Positions 8,847 through 18,080 of a stretch of DNA of 64,000 nucleotides are shown one piece after another. The stretch is taken from assembly GCF_902859805.1 (NCBI RefSeq), contig NZ_CADIKC010000010.1:124001-188000 (forward strand), read 5' to 3'. The notes beneath the pieces were generated by a model, which was not told the origin of the DNA, did no database searches, and was given only the letters and a program-made list of their open reading frames with translations. Source of the stretch: Paraburkholderia sediminicola. Its GTDB lineage: Bacteria; Pseudomonadota; Gammaproteobacteria; Burkholderiales; Burkholderiaceae. The translations under genes and the position numbers were made by a program. Every line of letters starts with the position of its first letter. The first letter of the stretch is position 1.

Positions 8847-10262
8847 ATGAGTAAATCCGTGGCCGACGTCGTTCAACTCGTCAAAGACGAGGACGTCAAG
8901 TTTGTCGACTTCCGTTTCACCGACACGCGCGGCAAAGAGCAACACGTTTCGGTGCCGGTGTCGGCATTCGATGAAGACAAGTTCGAAAGCGGCCATGCGT
9001 TTGACGGTTCGTCGATTGCCGGCTGGAAGGGCATCGAAGCATCGGACATGCTGCTGGTCCCGGACGCGAACACTGCCTTCATCGACCCGTTCTATGAAGA
9101 GTCGACCCTCGTCCTGACCTGCGACGTCGTCGAACCGGCTGACGGCAAGGGCTATGAACGCGACCCGCGTTCGCTCGCAAAGCGCGCTGAAGCGTACCTG
9201 AAGAGCACGGGCCTCGGCGACACGGCCTTCTTCGGTCCGGAACCTGAATTCTTCATTTTCGATTCGGTCAAGTGGGGCACGGACCAGTCGGGCACGTTCG
9301 TCAAGATCGGTTCGGAAGAAGCACCGTGGTCGTCGGCCATGGACTTCGAAGGTGGCAACACCGGCCACCGTCCGGGCACGAAGGGCGGCTACTTCCCGGT
9401 CGCTCCGGTCGACACGTTCCAGGACATCCGTTCGGAAATGTGCCTGTTGCTCGAACAGATCGGCATCCCGGTCGAAGTGCATCACCACGAAGTCGCGGGC
9501 CAGGGCCAGAACGAAATCGGCACGAAGTTCTCGACGCTGGTGCAACGCGCCGACTGGCTGCAGCAAATGAAGTACATCATCCAGAACGTCGCTCACACGT
9601 ACGGCAAGACGGCAACGTTCATGCCGAAGCCGGTGGTCGGCGATAACGGTTCGGGCATGCACGTTCACCAGTCGATCTGGAAAGACGGCACGAACCTGTT
9701 CGCAGGCAACGGTTACGCAGGTCTGTCGGAATTCGCGCTGTTCTACATCGGCGGCATCATCAAGCATGCTCGCGCGCTGAACGCAATCACGAACCCGTCG
9801 ACGAACTCGTACAAGCGCCTCGTGCCGCACTTCGAAGCACCGGTGAAGCTGGCTTACTCGGCTCGCAACCGTTCGGCATCGATCCGCATTCCGCACGTGT
9901 CGAACCCGAAGGGCCGCCGCATCGAAACGCGCTTCCCGGATCCGATGGCGAATCCGTACCTGTGCTTCTCCGCGCTGATGATGGCGGGTCTGGACGGCGT
10001 GCAGAACAAGATTCACCCGGGCGAAGCAGCCGACAAGAACCTGTACGACCTGCCGCCGGAAGAGGATGCAAAGATCCCGACCGTGTGTGCCGGCCTCGAC
10101 CAGGCGCTGGACGCACTCGACGCGGACCGCGAATTCCTGACGCGCGGTGGCGTGTTCACGGACTCGATGCTCGACGCGTACATCGAACTGAAGACGGGCG
10201 AGCTGCAACGCTATCGTCAGTCGGTGCACCCGATCGAATTCGAAATGTACTACTCGCTGTAA
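8847..10262 (+). CDS. glnA: Glutamine synthetase, type I
   Basis: Glutamine synthetase converts glutamate, ammonia and ATP to glutamine and is the main ammonium-assimilating enzyme. The 471-residue length is that of the GSI-beta dodecameric enzyme. Visible family signatures include FDGSSIAGWKGIEASDM near residue 50, the metal/ATP loop GSGMHVHQSIWKDG, and NRSASIRIPHVSNPKGRRIE. Tyr400 within NLYDLPPEE is the adenylylation site expected for GlnE control. A strong ribosome site (AGGAGA) precedes the ATG at 8847. The sigma-54 promoter upstream and the ntrB-ntrC genes downstream indicate nitrogen regulation. Confidence 0.98.
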   Translation: MSKSVADVVQLVKDEDVKFVDFRFTDTRGKEQHVSVPVSAFDEDKFESGHAFDGSSIAGWKGIEASDMLLVPDANTAFIDPFYEESTLVLTCDVVEPADGKGYERDPRSLAKRAEAYLKSTGLGDTAFFGPEPEFFIFDSVKWGTDQSGTFVKIGSEEAPWSSAMDFEGGNTGHRPGTKGGYFPVAPVDTFQDIRSEMCLLLEQIGIPVEVHHHEVAGQGQNEIGTKFSTLVQRADWLQQMKYIIQNVAHTYGKTATFMPKPVVGDNGSGMHVHQSIWKDGTNLFAGNGYAGLSEFALFYIGGIIKHARALNAITNPSTNSYKRLVPHFEAPVKLAYSARNRSASIRIPHVSNPKGRRIETRFPDPMANPYLCFSALMMAGLDGVQNKIHPGEAADKNLYDLPPEEDAKIPTVCAGLDQALDALDADREFLTRGGVFTDSMLDAYIELKTGELQRYRQSVHPIEFEMYYSL

Positions 10263-10326
10263 GCGGCAATGGCGCTTCGCCCTTCAAACGGCGAAGCGCT
10301 TTGCCCGACGCTCGCGATCGGTCACG

Positions 10327-10354
10327 AAGGGACGGCGGCGCCGTCCCTTTTTTG
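10327..10354 (+). terminator. Rho-independent terminator after glnA
   Basis: The GC-rich stem GGGACGGC / GCCGTCCC is followed by TTTTTT, ending at about 10354. A second hairpin, GCGCTTCGCC / GGCGAAGCGC at about 10272-10301, lies between it and the stop codon but has no T-run. Together they should end most glnA transcripts before ntrB. Confidence 0.8.
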
Positions 10355-10483
10355 TTAGGTGCGAGTGAGTCCATTCGCAGCGTTAGCAGCGTTCGCGGCT
10401 TAGGGGCAATGAAGTAGCGCATCAGGCAGGACAATAAGCGGTACACCTGATTGATCACCATCTCCTATCGGCCAGACTGCAAG

Positions 10484-11626
10484 ATGGTTCTGAAGAATCT
10501 GATGAAGGCAAGGAAAGGGCACGAGCAGACCTTGTCGGACGACGCTCAGCTCGTGAGTTCCGGTTTGCTGCCGGGCTTCGAGGCATTGCCGACGGTCGCG
10601 CTGGTGCTGGAAAAACGCACGTTACGCGTGGTGTTTGCGAACCCGTCGGCGGAGTCGATGCTGGAGCTCTCGCGCAAGCAATTGACGCAGATGGCGTGGC
10701 CGGACATCTTTTCGAACGCGGACGAACTGCTCGCCACGATTTCGGCGATCGCCGCCCACCGTTTTCACGCGACGCATCTGGACGCCGTCCTCGAGCGTCC
10801 GGGCCACGAGCCGCTGCATGTGCATGCGGTCGTCGGTCATCTGGAAAGCGCGCAAGACTATGTGCTGCTCGAACTGTTCGAGAACGAGCGGCATATCCGC
10901 ACCGACCGCGAGGAGCGCATCAACGACCTCACGGCGGTCAACAAACAACTGATCCGCAACCTCGCGCACGAGATCAAGAATCCGCTCGGCGGGATTCGCG
11001 GCGCGGCGCAACTGCTCGAATTCGAACTCGGCGAACGTCAGCGCGACGAGTTGCGCGAGTACACGCAGGTCATCATCAAGGAATCGGACCGGCTGCAAAC
11101 GCTGGTCGATCGCCTGCTGGAGCCACACCGTCATCCGCATATCGTCGGTGACGTGAATATTCATGAAGTGTGCGAGCGCGTACGCCAGGTGATTCTCGCG
11201 GAGTTTCCGCGTGGCCTCACGATCGAGCGCGATTACGACGTGAGCGTGCCGGACCTGCGCGGCGACAAGGAACAACTGATCCAGGCGCTCTTGAACATCG
11301 TGCGCAACGCCGCCGAAGCATTGCGCGAACGCATCTCGCAAGGCGACGCGCGCATCGAATTGCGCACTCGCATTGCGCGCAAGATCACTGTGTCGAAACG
11401 TTTATGTAAGCTGGCACTGGACTTGCATATCACTGACAACGGGCCAGGCATTCCCGAGGAAATCCGTGACCGCATTTTCTATCCGCTCGTGTCGGGGCGC
11501 GAGGACGGCAGCGGTCTCGGCCTGACGCTCGCGCAGACTTTCGTGCAACAGCACGACGGGCTGATCGAAGTGGAAAGCCGGCCGGGCCACACCGAGTTTC
11601 AGATTCTGCTGCCGCTCGACTGCTAA
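10484..11626 (+). CDS. ntrB: Nitrogen regulation sensor histidine kinase NtrB
   Basis: NtrB (GlnL, NRII) phosphorylates or dephosphorylates NtrC according to PII signals. The 380-residue protein has an N-terminal PAS-like region (about 35-140; LPTVALVLEKRTLRVVFANP). The dimerisation/phosphoacceptor motif is NLAHEIKNPLGGIRGAAQLL with His162. An ATPase domain follows, with the N-box LLNIVRNAAEAL, G1 DNGPGIP and G2 GSGLGLTL. The frame also opens 11 codons upstream with TTG at 10451; I chose the ATG at 10484, but neither has a clear ribosome site. ntrC starts 33 bp downstream. Confidence 0.93.
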   Translation: MVLKNLMKARKGHEQTLSDDAQLVSSGLLPGFEALPTVALVLEKRTLRVVFANPSAESMLELSRKQLTQMAWPDIFSNADELLATISAIAAHRFHATHLDAVLERPGHEPLHVHAVVGHLESAQDYVLLELFENERHIRTDREERINDLTAVNKQLIRNLAHEIKNPLGGIRGAAQLLEFELGERQRDELREYTQVIIKESDRLQTLVDRLLEPHRHPHIVGDVNIHEVCERVRQVILAEFPRGLTIERDYDVSVPDLRGDKEQLIQALLNIVRNAAEALRERISQGDARIELRTRIARKITVSKRLCKLALDLHITDNGPGIPEEIRDRIFYPLVSGREDGSGLGLTLAQTFVQQHDGLIEVESRPGHTEFQILLPLDC

Positions 11627-11659
11627 ACATATGTATCTCAAGACTTCTGACCGACCTAT

Positions 11660-13177
11660 ATGAAGCCGATCTGGATAGTAGACGACGATCAATCGATTCG
11701 CTGGGTGCTCGAAAAAGCGCTCGCCCGCGAAAACTTCGCGACGCGCAGCTTCGCGAACGTGCGCGAGGCATCGGCCGCGCTCGATCACGACAGCCCTCAG
11801 GTGCTGGTGTCCGACATCAGGATGCCTGGCGGCTCCGGCCTCGAATTGCTGCAGACCGTTCGTGACAAGGTGCCGGGCCTGCCCGTTATCATCATGACGG
11901 CATTCTCGGACCTGGACAGCGCGGTTGCCGCATTCCAGGGCGGCGCGTTCGAATACCTCGCCAAACCGTTCGACGTCGACAAGGCGGTCGAGCTGATCCG
12001 TCGCGCGGTCGATGAAAGCATGCGCGGCGAACAGACGTGGGACGACCGCGTTGCCGATGCACCGGAAATGCTCGGCCAGGCGCCGGCGATGCAGGACATG
12101 TTTCGCGCGATCGGCCGGCTGTCACATTCCGCGGCCACCGTGCTCATTACCGGCGAATCAGGCACCGGGAAGGAACTGGTTGCGCGTGCATTGCACCGAC
12201 ATAGCCCACGCGCGAACGGTCCCTTCATCGCGTTGAATACGGCGGCAATTCCGAAAGATCTGTTGGAATCCGAACTGTTCGGTCATGAGCGCGGCGCGTT
12301 CACCGGCGCGCAGGCCATGCGCCAGGGGCGCTTCGAGCAGGCCGAGAACGGCACGCTGTTTCTCGATGAAATCGGCGACATGCCGTTCGATCTGCAGACG
12401 CGCCTGTTGCGCGTGCTGTCGGACGGGCAGTTTTATCGCGTCGGTGGCCACAATCCGTTGCGCGCCAATGTGCGCGTGATCGCGGCGACGCACCAGAACC
12501 TCGAATCGCGCGTGCGTCAGGGTCTGTTCCGTGAGGACTTGTATCACCGGCTCAATGTGATCCGCTTGCGTTTGCCGGCCTTGCGCGAGCGCAGTGAAGA
12601 CATTCCGCTGCTTACTCGCCACTTTCTGCAAAAGAGTGCGCGCGATCTGGGCGTGGAACCGAAGCGCGTGTCGGAGGAAGCGCTCGCTTATCTGGCATCG
12701 CTGCCGTTTCCGGGCAACGTGCGTCAACTGGAGAATCTCGCCAACTGGCTCACAGTGATGGCGCCGGCGCAGACCATCGAGATCAAGGACTTGCCGCCCG
12801 ATCTGGGTCCCACGCAAGTCGGCGCGGCCGATCTCGCGGGTGGTGGCAACGGCGTCATCGGTACGGGTGAAGCAGGGCTTGCCGGCGGCGCGCCGATCAA
12901 CGGCATCAGCGCGGCCACGCATCCGGCCAGCGCGGCCGGCATGCCGGTCGCGACCGCCGTCGCCGCCTGGGAAGGCGGCTTGCGCACCGAAGTCGCGCGG
13001 ATGTTGCGCGAGAATGCGGCCGATGTGATGGACGAACTCGCGCGCCGTTTCGAAGCGGCGGTGATTCGCGAGGCGCTGGATTTCACGCGTGGCCGCAAGG
13101 TTGAAGCGGCGGAGCGGCTTGGCATTGGCCGCAATACGATTACGCGCAAGATTCAGGAACTCAATCTCGAACCTTGA
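11660..13177 (+). CDS. ntrC: Nitrogen regulation response regulator NtrC
   Basis: NtrC (GlnG, NRI) activates sigma-54 promoters under nitrogen limitation. The 505-residue protein has the full three-domain plan. The receiver domain carries Asp52 in VSDIRMPGG. The AAA+ domain carries Walker A GESGTGKE at 165-172, the sigma-54-contact loop GAFTGA near 215, and Walker B LFLDEIGD. The C-terminal Fis-type helix-turn-helix is VEAAERLGIGRNTITRKIQE. A Gly/Ala-rich linker at about 390-440 separates the AAA+ and DNA-binding parts and is longer than in enteric NtrC (469 residues). It is cotranscribed with ntrB. Confidence 0.96.
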   Translation: MKPIWIVDDDQSIRWVLEKALARENFATRSFANVREASAALDHDSPQVLVSDIRMPGGSGLELLQTVRDKVPGLPVIIMTAFSDLDSAVAAFQGGAFEYLAKPFDVDKAVELIRRAVDESMRGEQTWDDRVADAPEMLGQAPAMQDMFRAIGRLSHSAATVLITGESGTGKELVARALHRHSPRANGPFIALNTAAIPKDLLESELFGHERGAFTGAQAMRQGRFEQAENGTLFLDEIGDMPFDLQTRLLRVLSDGQFYRVGGHNPLRANVRVIAATHQNLESRVRQGLFREDLYHRLNVIRLRLPALRERSEDIPLLTRHFLQKSARDLGVEPKRVSEEALAYLASLPFPGNVRQLENLANWLTVMAPAQTIEIKDLPPDLGPTQVGAADLAGGGNGVIGTGEAGLAGGAPINGISAATHPASAAGMPVATAVAAWEGGLRTEVARMLRENAADVMDELARRFEAAVIREALDFTRGRKVEAAERLGIGRNTITRKIQELNLEP

Positions 13178-13398
13178 GGTTTGCGCGGTTTGCGCGGTTA
13201 GCCGGGGCGGATTGCCAGCCGCTCCGGCAGTTGTCGTTCAGGCTGTCTCGATAGGGCGGCCCTTGGGCAGTCCCGCAGCAGGCGTCACCACGTAGACAGC
13301 CTCGTCCGCTGTGCTGCCAGCCGCTCAGGCGCGCAGCATCGAAGGCCCTCCGACTCGCGCAAGGCATAATCAACGCTGTTTTCATTCGACAGCTGACG

Positions 13399-15534
13399 AT
13401 GCCCGCTTCCCCCGCTTTTTTCTCCTGGCCGCTTTCTCCCGATCCCTTTCTGTCGCTCGAAGCGCTCGACGACCCTGACGCGCTCGCGTGGGTCGAAGCG
13501 CAGAACGCCCGCACGCGTGCCGCGTGGGGCAGCAGCGCGGAATTCGAGTCGCTCAAACAGCGGCTTGCCGACGCTTATTTGCCGCGCGAACGCCCGGTCA
13601 TCCCCGATCGCTGGAAGGAGTGGGCCTACGATCTGTGGCAGGACGAGCACAATCCAAAGGGCATCTGGCGGCGCACGACGTGGGCGGCCTGGCGCAGTGG
13701 CGCACCCGTCTGGCAGAACCTGCTCGACTTCGACGCGCTCGGTGCGGCCGAAGGCACGCCATGGGTCTGCGCCGAACTTGACATTCTCTACCCGGATGGC
13801 GATCGCGCGCTGATCACGCTGTCGCCGGGCGGCTCGGATGCGCTCGTTGTGCGGGAGTTCGACATTAACGCACAACGGTTTGTCGACGACGGCTTCGTGA
13901 TTGCGAAGGCCGGCAAGCACACGGCGTCGTGGATCGATCGGGACACGCTCTACGTCGGCTGGGACAACGGCCGCAAGACGCTGACGCGCTCCGGCTATCC
14001 GCGCGAAGTGCGGCGTTGGACGCGGGGAAGTGCACTGGCCGATGCGCCGGTGGTCTTCAAGGGGGCGTTTGGCGACATCGGCGTGGAGGCTCACTACGAT
14101 CCGATCGAGCAGCGCCACACGGTGGTGAGCAGCGTCGATTTCTTCGACTCGCAGACGTACTACCTCGATAGCAACAATGGCGCCGCAGACGGTGCGGATG
14201 CGTGGCACCAATACGACGTGCCCTCGCACGTCGCGGTCGGCGGCTGGCAAGGCTGGCTGCTGCTCGAACCGCGCCTCGATTGGGACTGCAATGGCGTGCG
14301 CTATCCGGGCGGCTCGCTGCTGGCGATCCGCGAAGCCGCGTTCCTGCGTGGCGAGCGTGACGTGGTGCCGCTCTTCACACCGACATCGCAAACCTCGGCC
14401 TGCGAGTGGACACACACGCGCAATCACCTGATTGTGTCCTACCTGGAAGATGTGCAGAGCAGGACCTCGCTGTGGATTCCGTCGCAAACAGCCGATCAGG
14501 CCTGGCACTGGCATCAACGCCTCTTTCCGTCGCGCCACGATGTGCAGGCCGATGTCTCACCGATTGAGCCGACGCTGAACGACGAAGTGTTCGTCGACAC
14601 TGACGACTATTTGCAGCCGCCTGCGTACTGGCTCACCGATCTTGCCCAGAACGACCTGACCGATTGGACGTTGCTCGACCGCTGGCCGACTCAGTTCGAT
14701 GCGACGCCGTTCGCGGTGACGCGTGGGCACGCGGTGTCCGCAGACGGCACGCGGGTGCCGTACACCGTGATTGGACCGCGGGTAGCGCAACACGCGGTGC
14801 AAGGGCAGATGGAGCAGCAGACAGACGAGCAACCACGCCCATGCCTGCTCAACGGTTACGGCGGTTTCGCGATTCCGTTGCTGCCGGGTTATCTGACCGG
14901 GCCGGGTATCGGCTGGCTGGAGCGCGGCGGCGTGTACGTGGTGGCGCATATTCGCGGTGGCGGCGAGTTCGGCACGCAGTGGCATACGGCGGCGCAGGGC
15001 GAGCATCGGCAGCGCTCGTTCGACGATTTCATCGCGGTGGCCGAGGCGCTCATCAGCACAGGCGTGACCAGCGCCGCGCAGCTCGGCATTCAGGGCGGCA
15101 GCAATGGCGGCCTGCTGGTCGCGGCGTGCATGGTGCAGCGTCCCGAGTTGTTCGGCGCGGTGGTGTGCGAGGTGCCGCTGCTCGACATGAGCCGCTATCA
15201 CCTGTTGCACGCGGGCGCGTCATGGATCGATGAATACGGCGATCCGGACGAGCCCGACGAAGCGCGCGTGCTGGCCGCTTATTCACCCTATCACCGCGTG
15301 AGCGCGGACGTCGCGTATCCGCCCGTGCTGTTCACCACGTCGACTGCTGACGACCGCGTGCACCCCGGTCACGCGCGCAAGATGGCCGCGCGTATGCAGG
15401 CGCTGGGCGCAGAAAAGGTCTGGTATCGCGAGAACACGGAAGGGGGCCACGGCGGCTCCGATGAGCTGGAGCAGGCCGGGCACGATGCGATGGTGTTCGA
15501 GTTCTTGTGGCGCTGCTTGAGCGGGGCGACGTAG
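13399..15534 (+). CDS. Prolyl oligopeptidase family (S9A) serine peptidase
   Basis: This 711-residue cytoplasmic peptidase of family S9 has an N-terminal beta-propeller and a C-terminal alpha/beta hydrolase domain. The catalytic serine is Ser568 in GGSNGGLL. The acid is the Asp of TADDRVHPGHA and the His is in EGGHGGSDE. The oxyanion/entry motif YGGFAIPLLPGY and the RGGGEFG segment match prolyl oligopeptidase/PtrB relatives. It has no signal peptide. These enzymes cleave short peptides, typically after Pro or basic residues, but the preference cannot be told from sequence. The convergent xthA gene ends only 17 bp away. Confidence 0.9.
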   Translation: MPASPAFFSWPLSPDPFLSLEALDDPDALAWVEAQNARTRAAWGSSAEFESLKQRLADAYLPRERPVIPDRWKEWAYDLWQDEHNPKGIWRRTTWAAWRSGAPVWQNLLDFDALGAAEGTPWVCAELDILYPDGDRALITLSPGGSDALVVREFDINAQRFVDDGFVIAKAGKHTASWIDRDTLYVGWDNGRKTLTRSGYPREVRRWTRGSALADAPVVFKGAFGDIGVEAHYDPIEQRHTVVSSVDFFDSQTYYLDSNNGAADGADAWHQYDVPSHVAVGGWQGWLLLEPRLDWDCNGVRYPGGSLLAIREAAFLRGERDVVPLFTPTSQTSACEWTHTRNHLIVSYLEDVQSRTSLWIPSQTADQAWHWHQRLFPSRHDVQADVSPIEPTLNDEVFVDTDDYLQPPAYWLTDLAQNDLTDWTLLDRWPTQFDATPFAVTRGHAVSADGTRVPYTVIGPRVAQHAVQGQMEQQTDEQPRPCLLNGYGGFAIPLLPGYLTGPGIGWLERGGVYVVAHIRGGGEFGTQWHTAAQGEHRQRSFDDFIAVAEALISTGVTSAAQLGIQGGSNGGLLVAACMVQRPELFGAVVCEVPLLDMSRYHLLHAGASWIDEYGDPDEPDEARVLAAYSPYHRVSADVAYPPVLFTTSTADDRVHPGHARKMAARMQALGAEKVWYRENTEGGHGGSDELEQAGHDAMVFEFLWRCLSGAT

Positions 15535-15551
15535 GCCCCGTTCGCCGGCGT

Positions 15552-16328
15552 TCAGCCGATCTGGGCGACGACCGGTGCGTGGTCCGACGGCTGCTCCCAC
15601 TTGCGCGGCACCTTGTCGACATCGCAGGACGCGCACGTCTCGGCAAGCGCTTTCGACAGCAGAATGTGGTCGATTCGCAGCCCCGCGTTGCGGCGGAACG
15701 CCATCATCCGGTAATCCCACCACGAATAGATCTTCTCCGGCTGGTCGAACTGACGGAACGCATCGACGAGACCGAGTGCGACCAGCCGCACGAACTCGGC
15801 GCGCTCTTCGGGCGACACCAGATTCTGGCCTTCCCACGCTTTCGGATCGTGCACGTCGCGATCTTCCGGCGCGATGTTGTAGTCGCCGAGCAGCGCGAGT
15901 TTCGGATACAGCGCCATTTCGCTCGCGACCCAGTCGTGCAGGGCGGCGAGCCAGTTCAGCTTGTAGGCGAACTTGTCGGTGCCCGGCGCCTGGCCGTTCG
16001 GGAAGTATGCGGAAATGATGCGCACGCCTTCGACGGTCGCGGCAATCACGCGTTGCTGCGGATCTTCGAAGCCGGGGATATTGCGCACGATGCTGCTTTC
16101 GTCGACGTTCAGGCCTTCGCGCACCAGGATGCCGACGCCGTTATAGGTCTTCTGGCCCGCGAACCAGCTCCGGTAGCCTTTCGCTTCGAGTTCGGCGCGG
16201 GGGAATTTGTCGTCGGTCAGCTTCAATTCCTGCAGGCAAAGCACATCTGCGTGGCTGGTTTCGAGCCAGTCGATGACGTGCTGCAGGCGCACTTTGAGAG
16301 AGTTGACGTTCCAGGTGGCGATTTTCAT
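15552..16328 (-). CDS. xthA: Exodeoxyribonuclease III
   Basis: Exonuclease III is an AP endonuclease and 3'-5' exonuclease used in base-excision repair. The 258-residue protein starts MKIATWNVNSLKVRLQHVID, the ExoIII signature, with the metal-binding Glu in LCLQELKLTDD. Other EEP-family landmarks are YNGVGILVR, LGDYNIAPEDRDVHDP and the terminal SDHAPVVAQI containing the catalytic Asp-His pair. Length and motifs fit the family, and no residue appears to be missing. It stands alone between two plus-strand genes. Confidence 0.95.
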   Translation of the reverse strand: MKIATWNVNSLKVRLQHVIDWLETSHADVLCLQELKLTDDKFPRAELEAKGYRSWFAGQKTYNGVGILVREGLNVDESSIVRNIPGFEDPQQRVIAATVEGVRIISAYFPNGQAPGTDKFAYKLNWLAALHDWVASEMALYPKLALLGDYNIAPEDRDVHDPKAWEGQNLVSPEERAEFVRLVALGLVDAFRQFDQPEKIYSWWDYRMMAFRRNAGLRIDHILLSKALAETCASCDVDKVPRKWEQPSDHAPVVAQIG

Positions 16329-16585
16329 GAAGTTCTCACATTCTTGCTGGGCAAGGCTTTGTATGGCGCTGGCCCCGCGTTCCGCTTTATTTTTGCTTCA
16401 GCGACGACCCGTCTGGCGATCCGGATTCGGATTGGCAGGATCGGGGCGATTCCGATAGTTCCGCATCTTATCGCGCGAGACGAGCGTCGGTGAAAATTGC
16501 CCCGGCGGCCGTCAAAAATAAAAGCCCGATGCCGTCATGCCACGGCGTATAGTGGGATCACATTTACGCGCATCGGGAACGCATC

Positions 16586-16873
16586 ATGGCCCAGCTATAT
16601 CCAGCCCTTTATAAGGACTTCGAAGTGCATCCGCTGGTGTTTTCGCGGCAGTTCGACAAATTCGACGGTCACAAGCGTCATGCCGAAGGTTACGACGTCG
16701 CAGTACGCGTGTGCCGGCCGGGTGCGATCAGCGGCTCGAAGGCAAGCCGCGTATTCCGTCTCGTGCTGGCGTCCACGTTCTCCGATTTCGGTGTCGCGAA
16801 ACGCAGCGCGAGCCAGTACGGCGCGGACATCATCGACGGCAAAGTGGAAGGCGCAACGGTCGAGGATCTCTGA
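16586..16873 (+). CDS. Small conserved hypothetical protein
   Basis: This is a 95-residue open frame starting MAQLYPALYKDFEVHPLVFS. It has no signal peptide, membrane segment or known motif that I recognise. The composition is mixed and protein-like (acidic end VEGATVEDL; basic middle), and third-position GC matches its neighbours, which favours a real gene. The ribosome site is weak (CGGGAACGC). It lies alone between divergent xthA and the initiator tRNA gene. The function is unknown. Confidence 0.6.
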   Translation: MAQLYPALYKDFEVHPLVFSRQFDKFDGHKRHAEGYDVAVRVCRPGAISGSKASRVFRLVLASTFSDFGVAKRSASQYGADIIDGKVEGATVEDL

Positions 16874-16958
16874 GTGGTCTGCTCGTGTGCTGCATTCACT
16901 TGCTGCACGTGTGCGACCCGCGACAGCCCCCTCATTTGAAATTATTTCGCCCGATTGT

Positions 16959-16987
16959 TTGACGTCTCGCGTACCACCCTATATACT
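16959..16987 (+). promoter_or_regulatory. Sigma-70 promoter of the initiator tRNA gene
   Basis: TTGACG (16959-16964) and TATACT (16982-16987) are separated by exactly 17 bp and end 12 bp before the tRNA. This is a near-consensus housekeeping promoter, and it is close to the mature 5' end, so the leader to be trimmed would be very short. Confidence 0.8.
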
Positions 16988-16999
16988 CTTTTTCTCTGA

Positions 17000-17076
<77 letters not shown>

Positions 17077-17086
17077 AGTATTGTTG

Positions 17087-17119
17087 AAAGCCCGCTAGCG
17101 CAAGCTACGCGGGCTTTTT
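17087..17119 (+). terminator. Rho-independent terminator after tRNA-fMet
   Basis: AAAGCCCGC pairs with GCGGGCTTT around a short loop, and the stem is followed by a T-run. It lies 10 bp after the tRNA CCA end. Because the stem is flanked by A-run and T-run, it could also act for the minus-strand racemase gene that ends at 17169. Confidence 0.8.
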
Positions 17120-17168
17120 AACTTCTGGCGTTCGCTCTCATACGTGCACGCACCGCGAGCACTTGCAT

Positions 17169-17867
17169 TCACACCGGCTCGATTGCCCAATCCACCGCCG
17201 CTTGCGCATGCAATGCGGTTGTGTCGAACACGGGTAACGCCGAGTCTTCCGGCTTGATCAGCAACGTGATTTCCGTGCAACCGAGAATCACCGCCTGCGC
17301 ACCCCGCGCGGCCAGTTCGTCGATCACACGTTGATACACCGCACGCGAGGCGTCATTCACGTTGCCGTGGCACAGCTCGTCGTAGATGATGCGGTGCACA
17401 TCCGCGCGTTCGGCTTCGTTGGGAATCAGCGTCTCGAGGTCGTAGCGTTCGCTCAAGCGTCCTGTGTAAAACGTCTGCTCCATCGTGTAGCGTGTACCCA
17501 GCAAGCCCACCCGCGTGATTCCTGCGGCGCGCAGCGCGTTGCCGGTCGGATCGGCGATGTGCAGGAAGGGCACGTCAATCGCCTGTTCGATCGATTCATA
17601 CACGCGATGCATGGTGTTGGTCGCCAGTATCACCAGATCGGCGCCGCCGCGTTCGAGTTGGCGCGCAGCGTCGGCCAGTTGATCGCCGAGCGCGGTCCAG
17701 TTGCCTGCGCGCTGGTTGGCCTCGATCGGCGCGAAGTCGACCGTCAGCATCAGGCTGCGCGCGTTGTGGTGGCCGCCGAGTCGCGCCTTGGCGTGCCGGT
17801 TCAGGAGCCTGTAGTACTCGGTGGACGACTCCCAACTCATTCCGCCGATCACGCCGATGGTTTTCAT
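17169..17867 (-). CDS. Aspartate/glutamate racemase family protein (YgeA-like)
   Basis: The 232-residue protein starts MKTIGVIGGMSWESSTEYY, the aspartate/glutamate racemase family opening. The first catalytic position is Thr83 in LATNTMH instead of Cys, while the second Cys197 is present in LGCTEI. The same Thr83/Cys197 pair occurs, at the same numbering, in E. coli YgeA, a broad-specificity amino acid racemase. Two-Cys chemistry is therefore incomplete, and the activity may be slow or on unusual amino acids. A good ribosome site (GGAGCAAG) supports this start. No peptidoglycan gene is adjacent. Confidence 0.85.
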   Translation of the reverse strand: MKTIGVIGGMSWESSTEYYRLLNRHAKARLGGHHNARSLMLTVDFAPIEANQRAGNWTALGDQLADAARQLERGGADLVILATNTMHRVYESIEQAIDVPFLHIADPTGNALRAAGITRVGLLGTRYTMEQTFYTGRLSERYDLETLIPNEAERADVHRIIYDELCHGNVNDASRAVYQRVIDELAARGAQAVILGCTEITLLIKPEDSALPVFDTTALHAQAAVDWAIEPV

Positions 17868-18080
17868 GGTCTTGCTCCGTTGGTGGATGATGCAGGCGGG
17901 TGCGTGTCAAATGCCGGGCATCGAACGTGTGGAAAGTCGAGTATAGGCGGGCGTTGTCATCCCTGGCCGGTACGGATTGCCTTCCACTTGCCGGTACGGC
18001 GTCTCGCTAAAACGCCGGCACACACTTTCTGACGCCGATAGAATCGCAATCAGTCAAAGAGCGGTCAACAGGAGCGAATC

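Noticed and set aside
8829..10229. Long antisense open frame over glnA (466 codons)
   Set aside because: It runs opposite a clear glutamine synthetase in a high-GC gene and has a Arg/His/Val-rich random composition; such shadows occur over most genes here.
10272..10301. Hairpin after glnA as a terminator
   Set aside because: The stem is good but no T-run follows; the second hairpin at 10327-10354 is the likely terminator.
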